DNA from: Mycoplasma sp. Mirounga ES2805-ORL
GTDB taxonomy: Bacteria > Bacillota_I > Bacilli_A > Mycoplasmatales > Metamycoplasmataceae
Length of the DNA stretch: 64,000 bases
Assembly (NCBI RefSeq): GCF_017084445.1
Contig: NZ_CP070947.1
Location: 558,001-622,000, forward strand
Direction of reading: 5' to 3'
The position numbers and the translations under genes are program-made. The notes below the pieces were generated by a model. It worked only from the letters and a program-made list of their open reading frames with translations. It was not told the origin of the DNA and did no database searches. The stretch's first letter is position 1; every line of letters starts with the position of its first letter. This document shows positions 47,807-57,685 of this stretch, in pieces.

Positions 47807-48790
47807 CTAGGTTTTTTTGTTTTTGAATTTTGATTTTTTATCAAAATTAATAATTGTTAGTATAACTCCTATTATTAGAATAAAAGAAATTAAATATTCG
47901 TATCAAGGTCTTATTTCATATTCTCTAAAGCAAGGGATTAATATAATCAATTCTATTAATATTGCTCATGCAGCATAAGCCGTATCCATAGCTGTTGCAA
48001 CTGAAATTGAGAGTTTATGTAAAGCACGATAGTACAAAGTTAAACTAATAGTGCCAAAAAACGAAGCGCCAATAATTCATAAAACATTAATATTTTGTAA
48101 CATTTTTCCAGTTAAATTAAATGCTTTTATAGAAGGGATTATAAATATTAAAAATGTTAGTGACGAAACCATATTTCTTATCATAATAGACGGAACCTCT
48201 TGCATGCCTTTTTTTAATGATATTGTTGATAAAAATGCTTCAAGACCTCAAGAGATGAAACAAATAACAGCAAAAATATATCCCAAAATATCACCCGGAT
48301 TATTAAATCAAGTAGATATTCCAAGTGAGGCTCCAGATAAAATAGCAATAGAAAAACCAGTATAAACATTTCATGAATTTTTTTGTTTTAAGAAAAAATA
48401 TCCTAACATGACGCTTAATAAAGGATATAGTGACGATATAACATTAGCCTTACCTAATCCAATGCGCTGTATTGATAGATAATACATTGTAGTGCCTAGA
48501 GGAGCGCCTATGATACTTGAAATAATAAGAACAAAAATATATTTATTTTTAAAACTTATTAATAGTTCCTTGTATTGTTTTCTAACACCTAATATATAAA
48601 ATGCACTCCAAATAAATGAAAAGAAATCATGTAAAAAAGTTAAAACTATAGATTCTTTTAGTGAAATTAGATAGTTTATTGAAAAAGAAAAAATAAGATA
48701 AATAACAATAAAAGTACTATCAACAGCGAAAAAAACTCCGCCTAATATTCCGCTAATATTTTCTTTAATTTTACTTTCTTTTTCTAGCAT
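47807..48790 (-). CDS. EamA/DMT-family transporter
   Basis: The product is 327 aa with ten predicted membrane helices in two similar halves, the drug/metabolite transporter layout. The first EamA-type repeat ends GAPLGTTMYYLSIQRIGLGKANVISSLYPLLSVMLGYFFLKQK, and the second ends GTISLTLYYRALHKLSISVATAMDTAYAAWAILIE, each with the expected gain-of-small-residue helix. Substrate unknown. The ATG at 48790 is preferred over the in-frame TTG at 48802. A TATAAT at 48832-48837 (minus) may be its -10. Confidence 0.85.
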
Positions 48791-48861
48791 ATTTTGAACC
48801 AATTTTTATTAGTTAATAATTTGATTGAAAAATTATAATTTTTTTAAAAAAAAGTAAAGAA

Positions 48862-48886
48862 AAAACACAAATATTTATTGTGTTTT
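48862..48886 (-). terminator. Terminator of rpsP-trmD-rplS
   Basis: Minus-strand hairpin AAAACACAA / TTGTGTTTT with a 7-nt loop and T-rich tail, 12 nt after the rplS stop. Confidence 0.8.
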
Positions 48887-48898
48887 AAATTTATTGAA

Positions 48899-49276
48899 TT
48901 ATTTATTAGTTTCTTTTTTGCTTGAGTTTGGTTTGATTTCCTTAAGTCTTGCTGATTTACCACTTCTTTGTTCCATGTAGTAAAGTTTTGCACGACGAAC
49001 TTTATTTGATCTAACAACTTGAATTTGAGCTATTAGAGGTGAGTGTAATGGGAAAGTTCTATTTACACCAACACCGAATGAAGTTTTTCTAACTGTAAAT
49101 GTTTCGCGTGTTCCTGATTCTCTTTTACTAATAACTAAACCTTCAAAAATTTGGATACGTTCTTTTTCTCCTTCACGAATACGAACATATACTTTAACAT
49201 TATCACCAATTTTAAAATTTGGGTGATCCTTACGTAACTGATTTGATTCAACAGCCTCTAATAATTTATTTCTCAT
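48899..49276 (-). CDS. rplS: 50S ribosomal protein L19
   Basis: The product is 125 aa. Conserved stretches are [52 protein letters not shown] and [21 protein letters not shown]. Its start overlaps the end of trmD by 11 nt, and it is last in rpsP-trmD-rplS. Confidence 0.97.
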   Translation of the reverse strand: MRNKLLEAVESNQLRKDHPNFKIGDNVKVYVRIREGEKERIQIFEGLVISKRESGTRETFTVRKTSFGVGVNRTFPLHSPLIAQIQVVRSNKVRRAKLYYMEQRSGKSARLKEIKPNSSKKETNK

Positions 49277-49949
49277 TTTCTATCCTTTCAATAATATCGG
49301 GTCTATTTTTCATTGTTTTTTTATATTTTGACTCTTTTTTTCATTTTTCTATTTCCGCATGATTACCATTTAGTAGTACTTCCGGAACCTTCATACCTTT
49401 ATATTCTCTTGGTCTTGTGTATTGTGGATAATCTAATAGTCCATCACCCTGAAAACTGTCATTTTTATAGCTTTCTTCTTTAATGACTCCAGGTATCAAT
49501 CTAATGATTGAATCCGCCATAACCATAGAAGGTAATTCACCACCAGTTAAGACATAATCGCCGATGGATATTTCTTCATCAACTAATTCGACAACACGTT
49601 CATCAAATCCTTCATATCGACCTGATATAAATGTTAGTTGCTCTTTTGTTGCCAATTCATGAGCTATTGCTTGTGAGAACACTTTTCCTTGAGGTGAAAC
49701 CAATACTTTATAACCACCACGATTTTTTAATGAGTTTAATGCAAGGTCTATAGGTTCTACCTGTAAAAGCATTCCTACACCTCCACCAAATATTTCATCA
49801 TCTACTTTGTGGTGTTTGTCTCTGCTAAATTTTCTAAAGTCAACAACATTAATATCAATAATATTTTTTTCTATTGCTTTAGCAATAATTGATTCTTCGA
49901 TTAAAGGTTTAAAGTAGTTTGGAAAAAGAGTTAGAAAATTAATTTTCAT
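49266..49949 (-). CDS. trmD: tRNA (guanine-N1)-methyltransferase TrmD
   Basis: Methylates G37 next to the anticodon to prevent frameshifting. The product is 227 aa. The SPOUT knot region shows [15 protein letters not shown] and [20 protein letters not shown]. The C-terminal lobe has [31 protein letters not shown] with Trp encoded by TGA. The ATG overlaps the rpsP stop (TAATG). rimM, often found between rpsP and trmD in other Firmicutes, is absent. Confidence 0.96.
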
Positions 49950-50329
49950 TATTTAGTTGTTTTTTTAGCTGTTGTAGCTTTTTTAGCTGAGGCAGGTTTT
50001 TTAGCAGCTGCGGTTTTCTTAACTGATGTTGTAGCTTTTTTAGTAGGTTTTTCTTTTGCTTCTTTTTTAGAAGCTAATGTTCCTTTTTGAAATTTTTCAT
50101 TTAGTTTTTTAGTTTTGAATAAGTTTTTAACTGTTTGTGAAACTTGTGCACCTTGATTAATTCATTTTTGTGTAGCTTCTTCATTTAAAACAAATTCTTT
50201 TGTATGTGGGTTGTAGTGACCTAGTGATTCTATGAATTTACCATCTCTTGGTGAATGTGAATCAGTGGCTACTATTTGGTAGAAAGCATTGAATTTACTT
50301 CCAGCTCTCTTGAATCTAATTTTTACCAT
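49949..50329 (-). CDS. rpsP: 30S ribosomal protein S16 with Ala/Lys-rich tail
   Basis: The product is 126 aa. Residues 1-80 are ordinary S16: [39 protein letters not shown], and a [13 protein letters not shown] region. After about residue 88 comes a tail of about 35 residues made of KKA/AKK/TTK-type repeats, unusual for S16 and like histone-H1 or other disordered nucleic-acid-binding tails. First gene of rpsP-trmD-rplS. The ATG at 50329 is preceded by a GGAGCG SD. Confidence 0.94.
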
Positions 50330-50501
50330 ATTTTAAATTCGCTCCTTATATTTTTAAATTTTATTTGTGTTCTTTATCTGTCAAGTAAAAGTGCTTGACA
50401 TTAAAGTATTAAAAGTATATTAAAAAAACAGTATTTATAAAGAAAAAATAATTTTGTTTTATTTAATTAGAATTTTTAATCTATAAATATAGTACCGTTG
50501 T

Positions 50502-53129
50502 TTAAATAACATTCTTTTTTTCAAAATCTGTTATTTTTTTAATTGTTATATCTACAACTCTACTTTTCAAACTTTTATATAATTTTTGATCACCTATTAT
50601 GTAAAATTGTTCCTTTGCACGAGTAACTGCAACGTTAAACAAATTTGGTTTTCCAGAATTAACGGCTCAATTTGCTGCGCCCCTAGACTCTCAACTTGCC
50701 CCTAAAACTAAAAATACAATTTTTGCTTCTTTACCCTGAAAAGTGTGTACCGTTCCTATTTTTTTATTTTCTAAAATATTTTTAAGTGATAATTTTAATT
50801 TTCTCTCCACGTTTTTGAAAGGTGTGATGACAAAAATATTATTTAATTCATCTTTAAATTGTGGACTTTTTAAGATTGATATTAGTTTATCGGATTGTGC
50901 TTTTACAAATTTGTCTTGATCGATGCTAGAAGGCACATCTATTCATTTTATAAATCCATAATCATCTTTTTTATCTGCAGGTAGAACCATTTTGTTGTGG
51001 TATGAAATTGCATTTGAAATATCAAACATAGGTCTTTTACATCTTCTATGTACTCATAAAGGTATTCCAATTCAATTTTCATCGTCGATAAAAAATCCAT
51101 ACTTTCCTGTTGCATCCATAAGGGTTTGCACTGAAGAATCATGTGATAAATACTTTTCATTTATTTTGAATTTATTTCTAATCATCGAGATAAGACTTTC
51201 ACTCAAGGTCATAACGGGTGGGATTTGGAAAGGATCACCAAGAGCCATTATCTTTTTATTTCTATAAATTAAACCTGCGCCTGCATATGGTAAAGCTTGA
51301 CCCGCTTCATCAATAAAAAGATAACCCATTGAATTTTCGCCTAAATTTTTAAAAAATGAATGTGCGCTAGCAAACGTGGTACTAATAACTGGAATAACAA
51401 AATTAATTCATCTTCAAGCATTTTCAATTTCACCTTTGTTATCTTGATACTTATTTTGATTTTGTCATATATTTAAAGCTTTTTTTATGTATTTTTTATT
51501 TTTTTCAATAAATTGTCTTCTTATTGCTAGAGATAATGCAAAAAGAGAGCTCTGCTTTTTCCTAAAAACATCGTCAAAAAAAGGTTTAGATTCATGAAAC
51601 TTGTTATAGTTGTTATTAAATCGTAATAAAAGGTTACAAAACCGCTTCTTCTCAATACGTTTTATCCTTTTGCCTAAACATTTTTTAGTTATTCAGTTCG
51701 CATCATTTATTTTTGTTTCATGTTTATTTAGTGTCTTTGATTTTTTAAAATATTTTTTAGCCTTCTTTTTAAGTTTTTCTATTTCATTGTATTTTTTATT
51801 AAACTGCTCAGATATATTCTTATCCTTTCACTTTGGTTCGCTATCTAATATTTGAGATATAGCGTTGTTAATATTTTCTCTATTAGATTTTTTGCCACCT
51901 TCAAGTGAAAAAATACCCCATTTCTCTTCATTATCATTTTCTTCATAAATAGTTGAAGTAAGCTCTTTAAAATAATCAATTTCTAACGAGTCTTCAATAT
52001 ACTCTTTTTTAATATTTTTAGACAAAGGAATTTCTTTTACTATATTTTTTACAGCAATATTATTTGAACTTGCAACTAGTATATTTAAATTCGATATTTC
52101 ACGTGGTAGGATTCCGTTACAGTTTGTGTGCATATATTTATCCACAATAATTTTTGCTTGTTTTGTAACTAGATCTGCAAAAATATCTTTTAATAAAGTT
52201 GTTTTTCCTGTTCCTGGGGGTCCATTTACACTTTTAATTGGAACATTATTCTCATCGACAGCTATATTTACTGCAACTTGTTGCATTAATGATAAAGGGA
52301 AGTTTGGAAACCTAGCTATTGGAAATTTTTCTGGATTTAATATTTTTGCAAAGTGCTTGAAATTTTTGTGATCCTCGATGTCTAAATTTATTGTTTTAAC
52401 GCCTTTTTGTTTTCCAAATAAGTAGTTTTTAATATTTTTATTATTTAATTTGGTAGATAAGATAGTTTCTAAATCATCAATGTAAAAGGAATTAAAGTTT
52501 AGTGTTTTATCCGAAAAAAAGAATTTATTGTCAATAATAAATGAATCATTTTCTGAATATTCTATAGATGATTGGTTTTCCAAATTTCTTTTAATAGATG
52601 ATTGAAGATTGTCAATTAAATTTAGTACATTAGATATACTTACATTAAAGTTTTTCTCTATATTTGTTTTTTCATCACTAGGTAATATATATTCTATAAA
52701 ATCCTCTCTAAATTTTTTAAATGTATTTATGTTTCTAGGAATATCCATTTTTTTTAGAATATAAAATGTTGCTGAAACAAAAATATTGTTTTTTTGTAAA
52801 ATAAGATCTTTGTCAAATTCTAAGGAAATACAAAATTTTTTGTCTGTATAATCTATATCCTCGTATTTTATGTTGTCTTTATCATCTTGTTTTAGTTTTA
52901 AAATACTAATAATTTCATTTAATTTTATTATGCCAAAATAAAGTATTAATTTTTCATTTGGGTGGTCTTTTATCTCGTTCTTAAAATAATTATAAAAATT
53001 ATCATTATAGTTATCATTTACAATATTTTTTAATTGGCGTGATTTGTTTTTTTCTAGATTAGCTTCAGAAAGATATTCGGTCATTATTCAAGCGCTTATA
53101 ATTGAATTTTTCAATTTGTTGTATTTCAT
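50502..53129 (-). CDS. Superfamily 1 DNA/RNA helicase (Upf1/Dna2-like)
   Basis: The product is 875 aa in one frame with many TGA Trp codons. The N-terminal 280 residues are not recognised. The helicase core has Walker [19 protein letters not shown] at about 300-317, motif Ia NILVASSNNIAVKNIV, a DEAG Walker B in YLFIDEAGQALP, motif III MALGDPFQIPPV, motif V GTVHTFQGKEAKIVFLVL and motif VI VAVTRAKEQFYIIGD. The middle region (about 420-590) is a lysine-rich insertion. The ATG at 53129 has AAGGA. Such proteins sit in many mycoplasmas; role in repair or RNA handling is not established. Confidence 0.85.
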
Positions 53130-53475
53130 TTTGTCCTTAGTTTTGTAAATATAATGTCTAGAGCACAATGTATTATTTTATGTCTAGTCTAATTTTATAT
53201 TAACTATGATTTTAAATTTAAAAAACAAACAAAATTATATTTATAATAACTTTTATATATAAATTAGTAAGTGCTTCCTTCAAAATAAATATAAGTTAAA
53301 AACAGATTAATTAATTGTTATATTTAACATTTTTATAGTTATTTTAGTAAAACTTTAATATTTAAATTATAAGATGTATACTAAATCACTTTTCTTGTTT
53401 AATTTGCTTCAATTCAACATTAAAATTGAATAAAAATTCTTAAAAAAACACACTCTTAATATTTTATGTATGAGT
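53130..53475. other. Intergenic region left of the rplK promoter
   Basis: About 350 bp with no gene. It has two copies of an ATGTCTAG octamer within the first 70 bp, and a TTCAATT / AATTGAA inverted repeat (arms 53408-53414 and 53424-53430, 9-nt loop) of unclear role. Confidence 0.45.
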
Positions 53476-53571
53476 TATAATTCTATATGCAATTATTAAA
53501 TTGCCTCTTACTAGTGGGAGATCTTATATTGAGAAATCGCTAGAACCACATTATCGAAGGGATAACAACAT
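53476..53571 (+). promoter_or_regulatory. rplK promoter and leader, possible L1-binding site
   Basis: A perfect TATAAT at 53476-53481 would start transcription near 53488, giving a leader of about 85 nt, unusually long here. The leader begins with a GCAATT-ATTA-AATTGC hairpin (53489-53504). It then has GTGG (53514-53517) pairing with CCAC (53546-53549), with an inner GAGAT / ATCGC pairing and an unpaired TAGAA on one side. A stem with an asymmetric loop just upstream of rplK-rplA is where ribosomal protein L1 represses its own operon in other bacteria. No structural test has been done. Confidence 0.4.
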
Positions 53572-54168
53572 ATGGCAAAATCAAAAGCTGATATTGTCCG
53601 TGTGCGTAAATTGCAATTTATTGCTGGTCAAGCAAAACCTGGTCCAGCTCTTGCGGGTGTTGGTATTAACATGCCAGACTTCACTCGTGCTTTCAATGAC
53701 GCAACACGTGATAGAGGTAATGAACCAGTTCCGGTTGAAATTACTGTTTACAAAGATAAATCATTTGAATATAAATTATTTACAGCTCCAGCAAGTTATA
53801 AACTTATGCAAGCTGCAAAAATTAAAAAAGGTAGTGCAAATTCAAAAACTACAAAAGTTGCAACAATCCAATTAGAACAACTAAAAGAAATTGCTACTTA
53901 TAAAATGCCTGATTTAAACGCTAATACACTTGAAGCAGCAATGCACATCGTTGCTGGAACTGCTAAAAACATGGGTATTTTAATTGAAGGATACGATGAT
54001 ATTAAAGCTGAAAAAGCAGCAGCAAAAGAAGCTCAATTAGAAGCCCAAAAAGCTGCAGCTCATGAAGCTCAATTAGCAGCAGATGAAGAAGCTATGCTAG
54101 AATCTAAAGAAGATAACAATTCAAAAGCAGCTGAAGTTGAAGATGAATCAAATGAAGGAGACAAATAA
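53572..54168 (+). CDS. rplK: 50S ribosomal protein L11 with acidic/Ala-rich tail
   Basis: The product is 198 aa, about 57 residues longer than usual. Residues 1-141 are normal L11: QFIAGQAKPGPALAGVGINMPDF at the start and YKMPDLNANTLEAAMHIVAGTAKNMGI at the C-terminal domain. The added tail is rich in Ala, Glu, Gln and Asp and repeats AAAKEAQLEAQ-type segments, and it ends in DNNSKAAEVEDESNEGDK. The start follows GAAGGGAT. Its stop overlaps the rplA ATG by one base (TAATG). Confidence 0.96.
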   Translation: MAKSKADIVRVRKLQFIAGQAKPGPALAGVGINMPDFTRAFNDATRDRGNEPVPVEITVYKDKSFEYKLFTAPASYKLMQAAKIKKGSANSKTTKVATIQLEQLKEIATYKMPDLNANTLEAAMHIVAGTAKNMGILIEGYDDIKAEKAAAKEAQLEAQKAAAHEAQLAADEEAMLESKEDNNSKAAEVEDESNEGDK

Positions 54169-54863
54169 TGGCTACTCATGTTGGTAAAAAAATAAAAGCT
54201 GCTCGTGAAGCATTTGATAAATCATTAGCGTATGATTTAAAAGAAGCTTTAGAAATCGTTAAAAGAACTTCATATTCAAAATTTGACGGTTCTGTTGAAT
54301 TGGTATTCAAATTAAACCTAGATGTTCGTAAAGCTGATCAACAATTGCGTGGTTCAGTATTACTACCTCATGGAACAGGTAAATCAATTAAAGTATTAGT
54401 AGTTACAAATAATCCAGAAAAACAAAAATTAGCTCAAAAAGCTGGCGCAGATCAAGTCGTTGATGGACAAGAACTAGAAAGAAAAATTAAAGAAGACGAA
54501 TTTGACTTTGATGTTATGGTTGCTGATCCAGCAATGATGCCTATTTTAGGAAAACACGGTAAAAAACTTGGACCTAAAGGTTTAATGCCTAATCCTAAAA
54601 CAGGTACAGTTACTCCAACTCCAGAAAAAGCAGTTGAAGAACTTAAAAAAGGTAAGGCTAACTACCGTACAGATAAAGCCGGTATCGTTCATACATTAAT
54701 TGGTAAAGTATCAATGGATGTTAATAATTTAGTTGAAAACGCACAAACAATAATTTCATTAATTAAGAAATTAAAACCAACCGCAGTTAAAGGCGCTTAT
54801 ATTCAAAACATTGTTGTTTCTGCAACAATGGGACCTGGCGTTAAGGTTAAGTTAGACAAATAA
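54168..54863 (+). CDS. rplA: 50S ribosomal protein L1
   Basis: The product is 231 aa with the family features FDGSVELVFKLNLDVRKADQQLRGSV, LPHGTGKSIKVLV, the PILGKHGKKLGPKGLMPNPKTGTVT signature in domain II, and GPGVKVKL at the end. L1 is a primary rRNA-binding protein and the usual translational repressor of the rplK-rplA pair. It is coupled to rplK by a one-base overlap. Confidence 0.97.
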   Translation: MATHVGKKIKAAREAFDKSLAYDLKEALEIVKRTSYSKFDGSVELVFKLNLDVRKADQQLRGSVLLPHGTGKSIKVLVVTNNPEKQKLAQKAGADQVVDGQELERKIKEDEFDFDVMVADPAMMPILGKHGKKLGPKGLMPNPKTGTVTPTPEKAVEELKKGKANYRTDKAGIVHTLIGKVSMDVNNLVENAQTIISLIKKLKPTAVKGAYIQNIVVSATMGPGVKVKLDK

Positions 54864-54875
54864 TTTATCATTTAT

Positions 54876-54899
54876 AAAAAGCACGCTTGTGCTTTTTAT
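54876..54899 (+). terminator. Terminator of rplK-rplA
   Basis: Perfect hairpin AAAAGCAC / GTGCTTTT with a 4-nt loop and a T-run, 13 nt after the rplA stop. It may also serve the convergent hydrolase gene. Confidence 0.85.
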
Positions 54900-54900
54900 T

Positions 54901-55689
54901 TTAATTATCTATAAATTCTTCGATTATTTTAATTATTTCTCTTGGAGAACTTTTGAATGAATGGTGTGTCATGTTATTAATAATTTTAGTATTTAGTGAA
55001 AATTTTTTAGTTGTCTTTAGTAAGTTATTTAAAGGTATAAAAAAATCTTTTGTTCCAGCCAAAACTAAAACCCTCTCATTTTGAATGTAATATTTGTTTA
55101 TAAAGGATTCTATATATGATTTATTTAAAATTTGCTTAGCTAAGTTTTTAAATTTTTTGTTATTCATTTCTTTGTTTAGCATTAATTTTTTAGCATATTT
55201 ATTAGCTGATTCTTGTGCTAAATTATCTTTCGATTCCATAAGTTTTAGATAAGAATCATATGCTTCTAGTTCATTATTAGGAAGTAAATTTTCAATTCTT
55301 ATTCTTGAATTTTTTACAATAGGTTGAATTAGAATGGTTTTACTAATTTTTGGAATATTTTCTAACATTTTTAGTGCTATCATGCAACCTAATGAGTGTG
55401 CTACAACATATATTTGCTTATCCTTATCAAAATAATCGTTGATGAATAAGGTCATAAAAACAGAATAATAATCAATATCTATTTTTATTTTTGGATCTCA
55501 ATTACTTTTGCCACAACCCGGCAAATCTAGTGAAACAATATTGAAATTGTGAGGTAAATTTTCAAGATAACGAACCATATTTATTGAATCATTAAAACCA
55601 TGTATAAATAGAATTGTTGGTAATTTTGCATCAATAAAATTTTCATAAATATTTATATTTAAACCATTTATATTTTTTATATATTCCAT
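54901..55689 (-). CDS. Alpha/beta hydrolase
   Basis: The product is 262 aa, cytosolic. The oxyanion hole is at TILFIHGFNDS, LDLPGCGKSN follows, the nucleophile elbow is VVAHSLGC with Ser99, and the likely catalytic His lies in NMTHHSFKSS near the end. It is similar in size and motifs to the hydrolase at 18135-18968, so they may be paralogues, but they do not share a neighbourhood. Substrate unknown. A TAAAAT 9 nt before the ATG suggests a leaderless mRNA. Confidence 0.85.
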
Positions 55690-55732
55690 ATATTAATTAT
55701 TTTAAATGTTAATTTAAAAAATTAAATTAAAA

Positions 55733-55751
55733 ACCACATCAATGATGTGGT
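55733..55751 (-). terminator. Terminator of the 367-aa gene
   Basis: Perfect minus-strand hairpin ACCACATCA / TGATGTGGT with a one-base loop, followed by TTTTTAATTT, 10 nt after the stop at 55761. Confidence 0.8.
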
Positions 55752-55760
55752 ATGAAATGT

Positions 55761-56864
55761 TTATTTTAACTTAGCAAAAATATAATCCATTTTTTTATTA
55801 ACAATGTCTGCTATTTCATATTTATTATATGTCTTGCCATTTTTAAAATCTTCGTAGATTCTTTTAACAAGCAATTCATCAATCAGCTCAATAGCTTCTT
55901 CAACTTTAGATTCACTTCCAATTTGATTTTGGTCTAATTCAATAAAACCAATTGTATCTGTATTTTCATCATCAGTGGTGTTATTTATTGTTTTTAAATA
56001 AAATTCGTATTTGACAATATCTCTTTTGTCGAAATTGAATCTATTTTTTATTGTTCCAAAATAATGTCTTTTAAATCTATCACGTAGAACGCTTTCTATT
56101 TTACTTTTATCAAATTTACTGCTTGAACCATACACTTTAACTAATTCATGTTCTGAATCTTCCAAAAATTCCTTTTTACCTGAAAGCACATCGAATTGTG
56201 CTTCATCAATTTCAGTTTTTATTTCATTTTTGTCTGTTGAAAGAATAGCATAAAATTTACCATCAATTTTTTTAGGTTTGATTGTAAATTCTTTCAACTT
56301 ATTATCAAAATTCTTGAAAGGAGAATTAATTAGTGGGATATATTCCATATCTTTAGTGCTTACAGGAAAGTTATTGTATACATAACGATTTGATAATTTA
56401 CTTAAATTAAAGTTAATAAAAAATGCTTGTTCGTCAAAAATACGTTTCCCAATATTAAGTGCTTGTTGCTTTGCAAAAATAATAAAGTCATCTTCATTTT
56501 TATTATTATTGTAATAGAAAGCAATTTCTGAATTTAGAGCCTTAACAAAACGAGTCGCTAACTCTTTTAATTGGTCATCTGCGAAATTTTCATATGATGA
56601 TTTATCAAAAATTATCTTTCCAGCTTTTTCTCATTTAGTATCTTTAATAAGTTCATCTAAGTTTTCTGAATTAGATCATTCGTATCTTTGGTTATATTTT
56701 CCATTAATTTCATTTAAAAAAATTAAATCTAATTCAAGAGTATTAGACTCTACATCATTTTGAAATTCTTGTTTTATAAAATATTTAAAAGTAGAATTTC
56801 CGTCTTCATTCTTGAAAGGAAATTTGATTTTGAATGAATAGTTGTGATTAATTATTTTTTCCAT
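55761..56864 (-). CDS. Unknown soluble protein
   Basis: The product is 367 aa and not recognised. It has no signal peptide, membrane helix or cysteine-rich motif. It is rich in Lys, Asp, Asn and Phe, with several amphipathic segments (for example SKVEEAIELIDELLVKRIYEDF near the C-terminus). It starts from ATG at 56864 with a GAGG SD, stands alone between two hairpins, and faces the same way as the LemA gene. Confidence 0.6.
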
Positions 56865-56974
56865 TTTACCTCATTTATAATTTCTAATATTATCGTAGCG
56901 TTAATAAATTATATTATGTATTTCAATGTTAATTAAGCATTATTAATAGTTTTGTTTCTTAATCGATTAAAAAA

Positions 56975-56992
56975 TCCCTATCATTATAGGGA
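56975..56992 (-). terminator. Terminator of lemA
   Basis: Perfect minus-strand hairpin TCCCTAT / ATAGGGA with a 4-nt loop and six Ts, directly after the lemA stop. Confidence 0.85.
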
Positions 56993-56997
56993 CATTT

Positions 56998-57663
56998 TTA
57001 GAAGAATTTTTGTCTTGCTTCTTCCTTAATTGTTTTTGATGTTGCAAAGGGAATTCTCGTTGTGTATTGTTGTTTGTTAGCAACAATCATTTTAGTTGGT
57101 CAATCAAAAATTTCTCTATTTCATTGCAACACAGTGTCATTATAAACTTCACGAGCAGCAGTAATTTCTTTTTGCAAGTATGAATTTTGTTGCATAGCAT
57201 CAGCTATTGTTTTGTGTGCTTTTAGTTCTGGATATGCTTCAATTTGAATTGCAAGACCTCTCATTATATTATCAACAGCAGTAGAAACTTGGGCTCTGTT
57301 TTCTTCATTAGGATTAACTCCTCCTCTGTATGCTGCAACCGTTTTCATAACATCTTTATCCAAATCAATTGATTTTTCAACTAACCCAACAACGTTTTGC
57401 ATTATCATGACTCTTTGTTCTAGGTAGTTATCAATTTGTGAAGCGTTATGTTGTATTTTTTGTTCAAGCTTTTGAAAATATTTTTTAGCATTAATCTTTT
57501 TAAATAGAAAAATTAATCCTGGAATTATTAATGGAAATCATAAAATGATTTCAAAGAATATTGAACCTCCACCAGTTTTAGCTGGAATTCTTTTATTTAT
57601 AACATTTATGTCGTTACCTTGATCTAAGGTTTGACCATCTCTTTCATCAATTAGGTTTGCCAT
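56998..57663 (-). CDS. LemA family protein
   Basis: The product is 221 aa. One N-terminal membrane helix (about 37-55) is followed by a long helical domain with the LemA pattern: QRVMIMQNVVGLVEKSIDLD, AYRGGVNPNEENRAQVSTAVD, IQIEAYPELKAHKTIADAMQ and VYNDTVLQWNREIFDWPTKM. LemA proteins are widespread and their role is poorly known. It starts 22 nt after the neighbouring large membrane gene and is probably co-transcribed with it. Confidence 0.88.
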
Positions 57664-57685
57664 ATTTTGTATCTCCTTTTTTTAT

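Noticed and set aside
53130-53475. Repeated ATGTCTAG octamers as a possible operator
   Set aside because: Only two copies, AT-rich context, and no spacing pattern tied to a promoter.
53501-53875. A 124-codon rightward frame over the rplK start
   Set aside because: It is a shadow of rplK in another frame; the L11 frame has clear conserved residues and an SD.
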